A stretch of DNA of 8,511 nt, from NCBI GenBank assembly GCA_026989995.1, contig JALSIO010000786.1, forward strand, positions 1-8,511. The letters run 5' to 3'. The notes beneath the pieces were generated by a model. It did no database searches. It was not told where the DNA came from and saw only the letters and a list, made by a program, of their open reading frames with translations. Below, one piece after another: positions 1 through 6,057 of the stretch. The position numbers and the translations under genes were made by a program. The DNA comes from Myxococcales bacterium. GTDB lineage: Bacteria > Myxococcota_A > UBA9160 > JALSIO01. Positions within the stretch are counted from its first letter, which is position 1. The number at the start of each line of letters is the position of its first letter.

Positions 1-2
1 AC

Positions 3-1226
3 CCGGACTTGGTGCTCGAGCTCGCCAAGCGCATGGAGATGGGCAAGCCCCTGCAGCTGGTGCCGGAGGTGCCGGTGGCCTCGGAGCTCGGTCTGCCGGC
101 GTGGGAGCCGGTGCTGGTGTGGCTTCCCGGAACCCGTCTCGGCCGGTGGGCCCGGCGGCTTCTCGGGGCCTTTGAGGGATTGGAGCGGGTGATCGATTCC
201 GGGCCGGCCAGCCGCGTCCACTACTTCGGGCGGCACTACGCCGCGCTCGCCCCACGCCCGCTGCAGGTCAGCGTGGTGGTATCCAACGCGTGCAACCTCG
301 CCTGCGTGATGTGCCCCTATCACAGCCCTGCCATCCGGGCGACGCACCGCAACGACTACTTCGAACGCCGCGAGTTCATGTCCTTCGACATGATGGATGC
401 CATCGCCTCGCAGTGCGGCGAGCAGCGGATCCCGGTGAAGATCGGCAACGTGGAGGAGCCGCTGCTCCACCCGCGGATCCTCGACTTCGTGCGCCTCTGT
501 CGCGAGCGCGGCGTGCCCTCGGTCCACATCACCACCAACGGCACGCCGCTCACGGAGAAGCGGATCGTCTCGCTTCTCGATGCCGGCGTGACGAGCATCT
601 ACGTGAGCATCGACGCGAGTCGCCCGGACACCTACCGCCGGATTCGCGGGGGAGATCTCGAACGCGTGGAGTCGGCGGTTCGGAATCTGCTCCGGATCCG
701 GAAGGAGCTCGGGCGGAACTGCGCGGTGATGACCGCCTTCGTGAAGAACGAGGGGGTGTCGACCGAGGAGGTGGACGAGTTCCGCGAGCGCTGGGTACGC
801 GAGGCGGACGGGGTCATCCTCTACAACCTCGTCGAGTACGAAGAGGGTGCGAGCCACGTCTCCGAGATCCACGACATCGTGGACGCCAGGGTCCGGGACG
901 CCGGGGGGCGCTGGGCCTGCCTGAACCCCTTCCAGGAGCTCTACATCCTGCCCGATGGCCGGAGCTACTACTGCTGCGAGACCATCGGAAAGCTGGCCTT
1001 CGAGGATCTCGAGCACATGGGGCGCTTTCCCGAGCATTCGCTGCTCGAGATCTGGAGCGGCCCCGCCTTCGAGGCGCTTCGCTGCGACCTGCTCACCGGG
1101 GAGCTCGAGGATCGTCCCGCGTGCCGCGACTGCGGGATCTGGATGGCCCACGTCACCGCCACCGAGAAGCGGGAGGGGCGGGAGATCACCCGCAACATGA
1201 TCACCGAGATCGTCCGCCGGACGTGA
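3..1226 (+). CDS. Radical SAM protein with C-terminal SPASM-like cysteine region (5' end open)
   Basis: Numbering here is from the TTG at 9. The radical SAM [4Fe-4S] motif CxxxCxxC is C95-N-L-A-C99-V-M-C102. It is followed by the usual core strands: GNVEEP (146-151) in place of the common GGEP motif, ITTNG (174-178) and VSIDAS (199-204). The C-terminal third carries C304, the adjacent pair C322-C323, C359 and the pair C372/C375, which resembles a SPASM or twitch domain binding one or more auxiliary clusters, with fewer or rearranged cysteines compared with the seven-Cys SPASM pattern. Such proteins are cytoplasmic and cleave S-adenosylmethionine to make a radical; the substrate is not deducible. 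The reading frame stays open to the window edge, and no start among TTG 9, GTG 12, ATG 33 or ATG 39 has a convincing ribosome site, so the true N-terminus may lie upstream. The stop overlaps the next gene's GTG by 4 nt, so it is probably co-translated with glycosyltransferase, formyltransferase and aminotransferase genes. Family is firm; a sugar-modifying role is inferred from context only. Confidence 0.88.
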   Translation, partial: PDLVLELAKRMEMGKPLQLVPEVPVASELGLPAWEPVLVWLPGTRLGRWARRLLGAFEGLERVIDSGPASRVHYFGRHYAALAPRPLQVSVVVSNACNLACVMCPYHSPAIRATHRNDYFERREFMSFDMMDAIASQCGEQRIPVKIGNVEEPLLHPRILDFVRLCRERGVPSVHITTNGTPLTEKRIVSLLDAGVTSIYVSIDASRPDTYRRIRGGDLERVESAVRNLLRIRKELGRNCAVMTAFVKNEGVSTEEVDEFRERWVREADGVILYNLVEYEEGASHVSEIHDIVDARVRDAGGRWACLNPFQELYILPDGRSYYCCETIGKLAFEDLEHMGRFPEHSLLEIWSGPAFEALRCDLLTGELEDRPACRDCGIWMAHVTATEKREGREITRNMITEIVRRT

Positions 1227-2683
1227 GCCCGAAGCTCGGCACATCCCGGCTGCGGACCCTGCTGCGCCGGGGCCTGGCGCCGATCCTCGGCGCCCTCGAT
1301 CGCCGGGTCGAGCGGGTGCGCTCGAACGAGACCGGGCTTCTCGTGGCGGCGGCCGCCCGGGGCCTCGCCGCCTCCGGTGACTGGTGGGTGCTTCCGCCGA
1401 CTCTCGAGAGCGAGCCGCGGCGCACGGCCCGGATGGGCTTCGTGGGAAACATCGCCAACAACGCCTACAACTTCGTGCGCTGCCTGAGGCGCCTGGGCCT
1501 CGAGGCCGAGCTCGTGGTGGAGGACGGCGGCTTCGACACCTTCCTGATGAACCGGCCCGCCTGGGAGGACGTCGACCTCGAGTGCGGCTCGCTGGAGGAG
1601 GGTGCGGCCGTCGAGGCCACCTGGAAGCAGCCCGCGTGGGTGCGCCGGGTCTCCTTCGATCCCGAGCTTCAGATGCGCTACCAGGGCCGCCTCTCCGCAG
1701 CCGACGAGGTGCGGGAGCTCTACCGCGCGGCCTTCGGGCGCGATCTCGGCGCCGACCGCGCGCTGGCACTGGCCCAGTTCATGGGACACTGGCCGCTTCT
1801 GCTCGCAATGCGGCGTTACGACACGGTGCAGCTCTCGGGCGCCGCGATCAGTCTCGGCCCCTTCAGTCCGCGGCCGGTGGTCGTCTTTCCGACGGGATCC
1901 GATCTCTTCCTCTCTCCTTTCGAGGAGGATCTCTTCGGCATGCTGATGCGAGCCGGCTTTCGGAGTGCGCGAAGCCTGCTGCTCTGCGAGACGAACTACG
2001 CGCGGTACCTGGACCGGCTTCAGACCTCCGGCCGGCGCGCATTCGCGCCCATGATGGTCGACACCGACACCTACACCCCCGGATCCGCCGAGGAGCTTCG
2101 CCACCGGTGGGGGGGGCGTGGTCGTTTCGCGGTCCAGGTGTGCCGGCAGGACTGGCATTGGAAGGGCAACGATCGCCTGCTGCGGGGATTTGCCCGGGCG
2201 CTGCGCCATGGCCTTCGCGATTGGAAGCTGGTCCTCCTCGGCTGGGGGGCGGATCTCGAGCGGAGCCGCGAGCTGGTTCGCTCGCTCGGAATCGAGTCGG
2301 AGGTCGTCTTCGAGCCGCTCTGCTCCAAACCCCGGCTGCGCCTCCGCCAGCGGGCAGCCGATCTCGTCGTCGACCAGATGGTGATCGAGGGGTATGGAAC
2401 GAGCGTTCTCGAATCGATGGCGGCGGCCAGACCGGTGATGATGCGCCCGGTCCCGCCGGCTGCCGAGCCCTGGTTCCCGGAGCCTCCGCCCTTTCTCGCG
2501 GCCAGCGACGAGGAGGAGGTCTTCCGCTGGTTCGTCCGTCCCGATCTGGACCGCGTCCTCGCGGAGGTCGGCCCGAGGAGCCGCAAGTGGGTCGAGACGG
2601 TGCACGCATACCGGGCCGTGGCCCCCACCTACCTGGCCGGCCACCGGCACGCCGCCGGCCGGGACGAGGCCGCCGCAGGATGA
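1223..2683 (+). CDS. GT-B fold glycosyltransferase (GT4-like)
   Basis: Encodes 486 aa, expected to transfer a sugar from a nucleotide donor to a growing glycan at the cytoplasmic face of the membrane. The N-terminal domain contains GNIANNAYNFVRCLRRLG (from G75), typical of the GT4 acceptor domain, and a GSD motif (225-227). The C-terminal donor domain has W-K314-G315, a LVLLGWG strand, and an intact EX7E motif (E389 and E397) after D384-Q385-M-V-I. The start is the GTG at 1223, overlapping the previous stop as GTGA. The frame remains open upstream to about 290, but that part lies inside the radical SAM gene and has an Arg/Pro/Gly-rich shadow composition. No strong Shine-Dalgarno is present, which fits translational coupling. 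A run of eight G (2109-2116) lies in frame before the donor domain. Donor and acceptor sugars cannot be told from sequence. It shares several motifs with the minus-strand glycosyltransferase at 4537-5799. Confidence 0.87.
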   Translation: MSPKLGTSRLRTLLRRGLAPILGALDRRVERVRSNETGLLVAAAARGLAASGDWWVLPPTLESEPRRTARMGFVGNIANNAYNFVRCLRRLGLEAELVVEDGGFDTFLMNRPAWEDVDLECGSLEEGAAVEATWKQPAWVRRVSFDPELQMRYQGRLSAADEVRELYRAAFGRDLGADRALALAQFMGHWPLLLAMRRYDTVQLSGAAISLGPFSPRPVVVFPTGSDLFLSPFEEDLFGMLMRAGFRSARSLLLCETNYARYLDRLQTSGRRAFAPMMVDTDTYTPGSAEELRHRWGGRGRFAVQVCRQDWHWKGNDRLLRGFARALRHGLRDWKLVLLGWGADLERSRELVRSLGIESEVVFEPLCSKPRLRLRQRAADLVVDQMVIEGYGTSVLESMAAARPVMMRPVPPAAEPWFPEPPPFLAASDEEEVFRWFVRPDLDRVLAEVGPRSRKWVETVHAYRAVAPTYLAGHRHAAGRDEAAAG

Positions 2684-3474
2684 GGGTCTTCCTGCTCGGG
2701 GCGACCCGCTTCAGCCTGCGCTGCCTCGAGGCCGTGCGGGAGGCGGGACAGGAGATCGTCGGTTGCGCGAGCACACCGGAGGTCTTCTCGATCAGCTACG
2801 CGCCCGGCGGCGTCCGCAACGTGAACCACGTGGACTTCGAGGCGGTCGCGCGGAGCCACGGCTTCCCGGCCATCCCCTACCGCCGGGAGGCGCGGGAGGA
2901 GTTCCGGCGCGCGGTTGCGGCCCTTCAGCCCGACCTGCTGCTCGCCGCCGGGTGGTACTACCTCGTCGATCGGCGGCTCCGGTCGGTGGCTCCCAAGGGC
3001 GCAGTCGGTCTCCACGGGAGCCTGCTTCCGCGCTACCGGGGGGGGGCGCCCCTCGTCTGGCAGATCATCCGGGGTGAGAAGACGGCCGGCGTGACCCTCT
3101 TCTACCTCGACGACGGCGTCGACACGGGCGACATCGTCGCGGCCCGGGAGTTTCCCATCGAAGAGCGGGATACCATCGCCGACGCCATGGCCCGCATGGA
3201 GGCGGCGGCCGTCGAGCTGCTTCGGGAGTACCTGCCGCGCATCGCCGTTGGCACGGCGCCCAGGATTCCCCAGGACGAGAGCCGGGCGACGGTCTTTCCC
3301 CAGCGCTCCCCGGAGGACGGTGAGATCGACTGGTCGCGCCCGGCGGAGGAGATCCGCAACTTCATCCGGGCGCAGACCCGGCCCTATCCGGGGGCCTTCA
3401 CCCGCATCGGCGGAAAGAAGGTGATCATCTGGGACGCCGATGTCCTCGAAGAGGGCGAGGAGGGCCGGAGGTGA
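2680..3474 (+). CDS. Sugar N-formyltransferase-like protein (methionyl-tRNA formyltransferase superfamily)
   Basis: Encodes 264 aa. The formyltransferase core is clear: LHGSLLPRYRGGAP (from L111) and LDDGVDTGDI (143-152). These contain the catalytic His (H112) and Asp (D148) of the Fmt/ArnA/sugar-formyltransferase superfamily, which uses N10-formyl-tetrahydrofolate. The third catalytic residue, an Asn two positions before the His, is Gly here (G110). A short C-terminal segment (DGEIDWSRPAEEIRNFIRA, then PYPGAF) recalls the start of the Fmt C-terminal domain, but the protein is about 50 residues shorter than a tRNA formyltransferase. With an aminotransferase directly downstream, the likely substrate is the amino group of a nucleotide-linked amino sugar, as in VioF or WbtJ systems. 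The ATG at 2680 overlaps the previous stop as ATGA, and the frame upstream of it is a shadow of the glycosyltransferase gene. A run of nine G (3038-3046) encodes part of the RYRGGAP loop. Family is confident; substrate is inferred, and the Asn-to-Gly change leaves activity open. Confidence 0.85.
   Translation: MRVFLLGATRFSLRCLEAVREAGQEIVGCASTPEVFSISYAPGGVRNVNHVDFEAVARSHGFPAIPYRREAREEFRRAVAALQPDLLLAAGWYYLVDRRLRSVAPKGAVGLHGSLLPRYRGGAPLVWQIIRGEKTAGVTLFYLDDGVDTGDIVAAREFPIEERDTIADAMARMEAAAVELLREYLPRIAVGTAPRIPQDESRATVFPQRSPEDGEIDWSRPAEEIRNFIRAQTRPYPGAFTRIGGKKVIIWDADVLEEGEEGRR
3458..3463 (+). promoter_or_regulatory. Shine-Dalgarno site for the aminotransferase
   Basis: A perfect AGGAGG lies 7 nt before the GTG at 3471, inside the last codons of the formyltransferase gene. 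It supports the GTG start with its 4-nt GTGA overlap. It is the only strong ribosome site among the coupled plus-strand genes, suggesting that the aminotransferase is translated efficiently in its own right as well as by coupling. Confidence 0.7.
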
Positions 3475-4649
3475 GTGGTCCCCGATTCCCCATCACGCGG
3501 CCGGCCTTCGACGAGAAGGAGCGCCGCCTGCTCGCCGAGGTGCTCGACAGTGGATGGGTGACGCAGGGTCCGCGGACCGCCGAGTTCGAGGCGCGCTTCG
3601 CCCGGCGGCACCGGGTGCCCTTCGCGCTCGCCACCAACTCCTGCACCTCGGCCCTCCACCTCTCGCTCTCTGCGCTCGGAATCGGGCCCGGGGACGAGGT
3701 GGTGGTGCCGGCCTTCACCTGGGTGACCAGTGCCTACTGCGCCGAGTACGTGGGTGCTCGCGTCGTCTTCGCCGACATCCGGCTCGACACCTTCAACCTC
3801 GACCCGGAGGCCTTCGCCGCGGTCGTCGGGCCGGCCACGCGGGCGGCGGTGGTGGTCCATCTCTTCGGGCAGGCCGCCGAGATGGATCCGATTCTGGAGC
3901 TCGCCCGGCGGCACGGGATCCGGGTCGTCGAGGATGCAGCCTGTGCGGTCGGCACCGAGTACCGGGGAACGCCGGTGGGTGGGCTCGGCGATCTCGGCTG
4001 CTTCTCCTTCCACCCGAGGAAGGTGATCACCACCGGCGAAGGGGGCATGGTCACGACCCGCGATGCCGAGCTCGCCGCCACGGTCGGCGCCCGCAGGAAC
4101 CACGGAGCGCGGGCCGCACCGGGACCGCCGGCGGTACCGCCGAAACCCTACGAGATGGGGAGCTTCGACGAGCTCGGATACAACCTGCGCATGTCCGATC
4201 TCCAGGGAGCCGTGGGCGTGGCCCAGATGGACAAGCTCGACTCCCTTCTCGCGGAACGCGCGGCCTGCGCCCGGCGCTACCACGACCTTCTCGGGGAGCT
4301 CGCCGACCTCGAGCTCCCGCGCGCCGCCCCGGGCTGCGGTCACACCTACCAGTCCTACGTGGTGCGGCTGCGGGAAGGTGGCCGGGAGCGGAGAAACGCC
4401 GTGATGGAATCCCTGGCCGCCGAGGGAATCCAGACCCGGCCCGGAACCCACGCCGTCCACTGCCTCGGCTACTACCGACGCCGCGGGATCCGGCGCGAGG
4501 AGTTTCCACGCGCTGCGCAGGCGGAGGACACGACCATCACGCTTCCACTCTTCCCCGGGATGTCGCCGGGCGACCAGGAGCAGATCGCGGCGGGGCTCCG
4601 CCGGGCGCTGGCGCGGGCCGCTCCGGCGCCACGCCCAGCGAGCGGTTGA
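3471..4649 (+). CDS. DegT/DnrJ/EryC1/StrS-family PLP-dependent sugar aminotransferase
   Basis: Encodes 392 aa, the usual family length. It should transfer an amino group, normally from glutamate, to a nucleotide-linked keto-sugar using pyridoxal phosphate. Visible landmarks are GWVTQGP near the N-terminus, ATNSCTSALHLSL (PLP phosphate region), VVPAFTWVTSA, the aspartate in VVEDAA (D158) that contacts the PLP ring nitrogen, and SFHPRK(184)VITTGEGGM, where K184 is the Schiff-base lysine. NLRMSDLQGAVGVAQMDKL and a PGTHAVHCLGYYRR segment follow, as in complete family members. The ITTGEGG version of the lysine motif is common in 4-aminotransferases such as PseC and perosamine synthases, so a 4-amino sugar product is my preferred guess. 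The GTG start is set by the AGGAGG at 3458 and the GTGA overlap. Directly following a formyltransferase gene, it probably makes the amine that is then formylated. Its last 113 nt overlap the convergent glycosyltransferase gene. Family assignment is very secure, exact sugar is not. Confidence 0.93.
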   Translation: MSGPRFPITRPAFDEKERRLLAEVLDSGWVTQGPRTAEFEARFARRHRVPFALATNSCTSALHLSLSALGIGPGDEVVVPAFTWVTSAYCAEYVGARVVFADIRLDTFNLDPEAFAAVVGPATRAAVVVHLFGQAAEMDPILELARRHGIRVVEDAACAVGTEYRGTPVGGLGDLGCFSFHPRKVITTGEGGMVTTRDAELAATVGARRNHGARAAPGPPAVPPKPYEMGSFDELGYNLRMSDLQGAVGVAQMDKLDSLLAERAACARRYHDLLGELADLELPRAAPGCGHTYQSYVVRLREGGRERRNAVMESLAAEGIQTRPGTHAVHCLGYYRRRGIRREEFPRAAQAEDTTITLPLFPGMSPGDQEQIAAGLRRALARAAPAPRPASG

Positions 4650-5799
4650 TCGATTCGAAGATGCCCCCGATCGCCTCGAGGGAGTGGTGCCGGACCACGA
4701 AATCCCTGGACCGGTCGCCGACCTCGCCGAGAGTGGCCGGAGCCTCCGCGAGCTGCCGGAGTCGCTCCGCGATGGCCTCGGGCGAGGGAGCGGTGCGGAG
4801 CAGGGGGAGCTCGCCGGGCTCGAGGAGCCCTGCCCGGACGAAGCGGGATTCGAGGTCGTCGCGGACGAAACAGAGGGTGGGCCGCCGGGCCGCCATCGCC
4901 TCCACGGCGAACATGGCGTACCAGCCGATGACGAACTGGTCGGCCACCACGTGACAGGTCGCCATGGCCTCCCGGATGGCCTGGTTGGGGACGCCCTCCC
5001 GGAGCACCAGCTCGATCTCGAGGCCCTCGTTCCGGAGGGCCTCGACGGCCGCCTCCAGGTAGACGGTCCCCTTGACGGCCCGGTGGTTCGGCGCGTGCAG
5101 GACGCGGAGCGGGGGAGCCGGCGGCGCCGTGGGGAGGTCCCAGTCCTCCACGTCGATCGCGAAGTGTGACAGCATCGACGTGTCGATCCGCGGCGTGTAG
5201 TCGACCCAGTCGCAGCCGCTCACGATGTGATCCGCGTATCGGCTCCAGCGTCGGATCCGGCGGGCCACGGCCGCTGCGCGGCGCTCCTGGCCCGGATAGT
5301 CGATGCGCATGGCCTCCACGAATCCCGGGTTCGGGCAACGCCGGAGGTCCTGCACATCGCTTCCATAGGGCAGGACCACGGTGCGGATGCCGGCGAGTCG
5401 GTAGAGCAGGGGTTCGAGGGGGGCGAGCAGGACGGTGTCTCCGAGGGATCCGCCGTCGAAGGAGTGGTAGAGGATGCGGTAGCGGAAGAGCGCGCGGACG
5501 AAGAGCAGGTGCCGCGCGAGGTAGCCGAGGGGTCGGGGCAGGAGGAGCCTGACGTCGAAGTCGTCGGTGATGTGGTAGACGTGATGGACGAAGGTCTCGG
5601 CGCTGTAGCCCCGCCGCTCGAGGGCCCGTTTGTGGTACACGCTGTTGATCAGGGGCAGGGGCCCGAGCCCGACGGCGACCCGGCGGGGGGCGAGGCGCGA
5701 GGCGGCGGCGAGCACCGGGAGCACCGGGAGGAGCGCGAGGTCGAGGAGGCCGTAGAGGGCGCGGGCGGCGCTTCTAAGTCGGCTGCGGCTCACGGCCAT
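4537..5799 (-). CDS. GT-B fold glycosyltransferase (GT4-like), convergent with the aminotransferase gene
   Basis: Encodes 420 aa from the ATG at 5799. The N-terminus has a basic, hydrophobic stretch (about residues 11-35, ALYGLLDLALLPVLPVL) that could anchor it peripherally to the inner membrane. A GSD motif (146-148) and VSGCDWVDY follow. The donor domain includes LRVLHAPNHRAVKG (K243), then DQFVIGWYAMFAVEAMA (287-303). This last segment aligns with DQMVIEGYGTSVLESMA of the glycosyltransferase at 1223-2683, but the first Glu of EX7E is Gly292; the second is E300. The frame is open upstream to 6123, yet residues upstream of this ATG are Arg/Gly-rich and run into the divergent epimerase gene, so I reject a longer form. 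A weak GAAGG lies 12 nt before the ATG. Residues after about 384 (Pro/Ala/Arg-rich) are encoded in the overlap with the aminotransferase and look like an unconserved tail. It is the only minus-strand gene here. Family fairly secure, sugar specificity unknown. Confidence 0.84.
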   Translation of the reverse strand: MAVSRSRLRSAARALYGLLDLALLPVLPVLAAASRLAPRRVAVGLGPLPLINSVYHKRALERRGYSAETFVHHVYHITDDFDVRLLLPRPLGYLARHLLFVRALFRYRILYHSFDGGSLGDTVLLAPLEPLLYRLAGIRTVVLPYGSDVQDLRRCPNPGFVEAMRIDYPGQERRAAAVARRIRRWSRYADHIVSGCDWVDYTPRIDTSMLSHFAIDVEDWDLPTAPPAPPLRVLHAPNHRAVKGTVYLEAAVEALRNEGLEIELVLREGVPNQAIREAMATCHVVADQFVIGWYAMFAVEAMAARRPTLCFVRDDLESRFVRAGLLEPGELPLLRTAPSPEAIAERLRQLAEAPATLGEVGDRSRDFVVRHHSLEAIGGIFESINRSLGVAPERPAPAPGGAPPRSAPGRPATSRGRVEA

Positions 5800-5829
5800 C
5801 GGGACATCGCGCCTTCGGTGCTGCCCTCG

Positions 5830-5852
5830 GGAGGCGCCTCTGAGGCGCCTCC
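5830..5852. repeat. 23-nt near-perfect palindrome built from two copies of GAGGCGCCTC
   Basis: The 10-nt self-complementary word GAGGCGCCTC occurs at 5831-5840 and again at 5842-5851, separated by one T and flanked by G and C. The whole 23 nt is therefore an inverted repeat with 11-nt arms mismatched only at the central base, and also a tandem direct repeat. It lies 31-53 nt upstream of the minus-strand glycosyltransferase start, in its probable 5' leader. Transcribed, it could form a strong GC hairpin on either strand; as DNA it could be a two-site operator. No T-run follows on either strand, so an intrinsic terminator is unlikely. Confidence 0.6.
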
Positions 5853-5995
5853 GCCGGTCTCCGCCCGCTGCGGATCCCCCGGTCTCTAGCACGACGGCGG
5901 CCCCGGCGACGACCGCCGCGCGAGCCGGTGGCGGGCGTTCGACCCGGAACGGAAGGCCGGGCTTCCTCCCGCGGGGGGGAGGGCATCCTTTCAGC

Positions 5996-6024
5996 TTGAC
6001 AGGCTCCGGGGACAGGATCAGACT
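5996..6024 (+). promoter_or_regulatory. Possible sigma70-type promoter for the epimerase/amidotransferase genes
   Basis: A perfect TTGACA (5996-6001) is followed after 17 nt by CAGACT (6019-6024), which matches only three of six positions of the -10 consensus. The ATG at 6058 is 33 nt further on. The spacing and AT-rich islands in a GC-rich region make it plausible. GACAGG is also repeated at 5998-6003 and 6011-6016. The weak -10 and unknown sigma preferences of this organism keep confidence low. Confidence 0.3.
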
Positions 6025-6057
6025 CCGACCGGCTTCGACCTTCCCTGGGGGGGATGC

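Noticed and set aside
290..1222. Upstream extension of the first glycosyltransferase frame
   Set aside because: This part overlaps the radical SAM gene out of frame and is Arg/Pro/Gly/His-rich. The GTG at 1223 with the GTGA overlap explains the start.
968..2650. Minus-strand open frame of about 560 codons
   Set aside because: Antisense to the radical SAM and first glycosyltransferase genes, with low-complexity composition and no motif; a composition shadow.
1384..2679. Upstream extension of the formyltransferase frame
   Set aside because: Out-of-frame shadow inside the glycosyltransferase gene; the formyltransferase begins MRVFLLGATRFSLRCLEAV at the ATG at 2680, as expected for the family.
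2680..3474. Housekeeping methionyl-tRNA formyltransferase (fmt)
   Set aside because: The protein is about 50 residues shorter, has a Gly replacing the catalytic Asn, lies among sugar genes and is not next to a peptide deformylase gene.
3384..4460. Minus-strand open frame of about 358 codons
   Set aside because: Antisense to the aminotransferase, whose PLP motifs and family length are unambiguous.
3440..4954. Plus-strand open frame of about 504 codons
   Set aside because: Shadow of the aminotransferase in another frame; Arg/Gly/Pro-rich with no motif.
5965..5982. CCTCCC/GGGAGG hairpin as an intrinsic terminator
   Set aside because: The stem is only six base pairs and is not followed by a T-run. 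No plus-strand gene ends nearby, so there is nothing for it to terminate.
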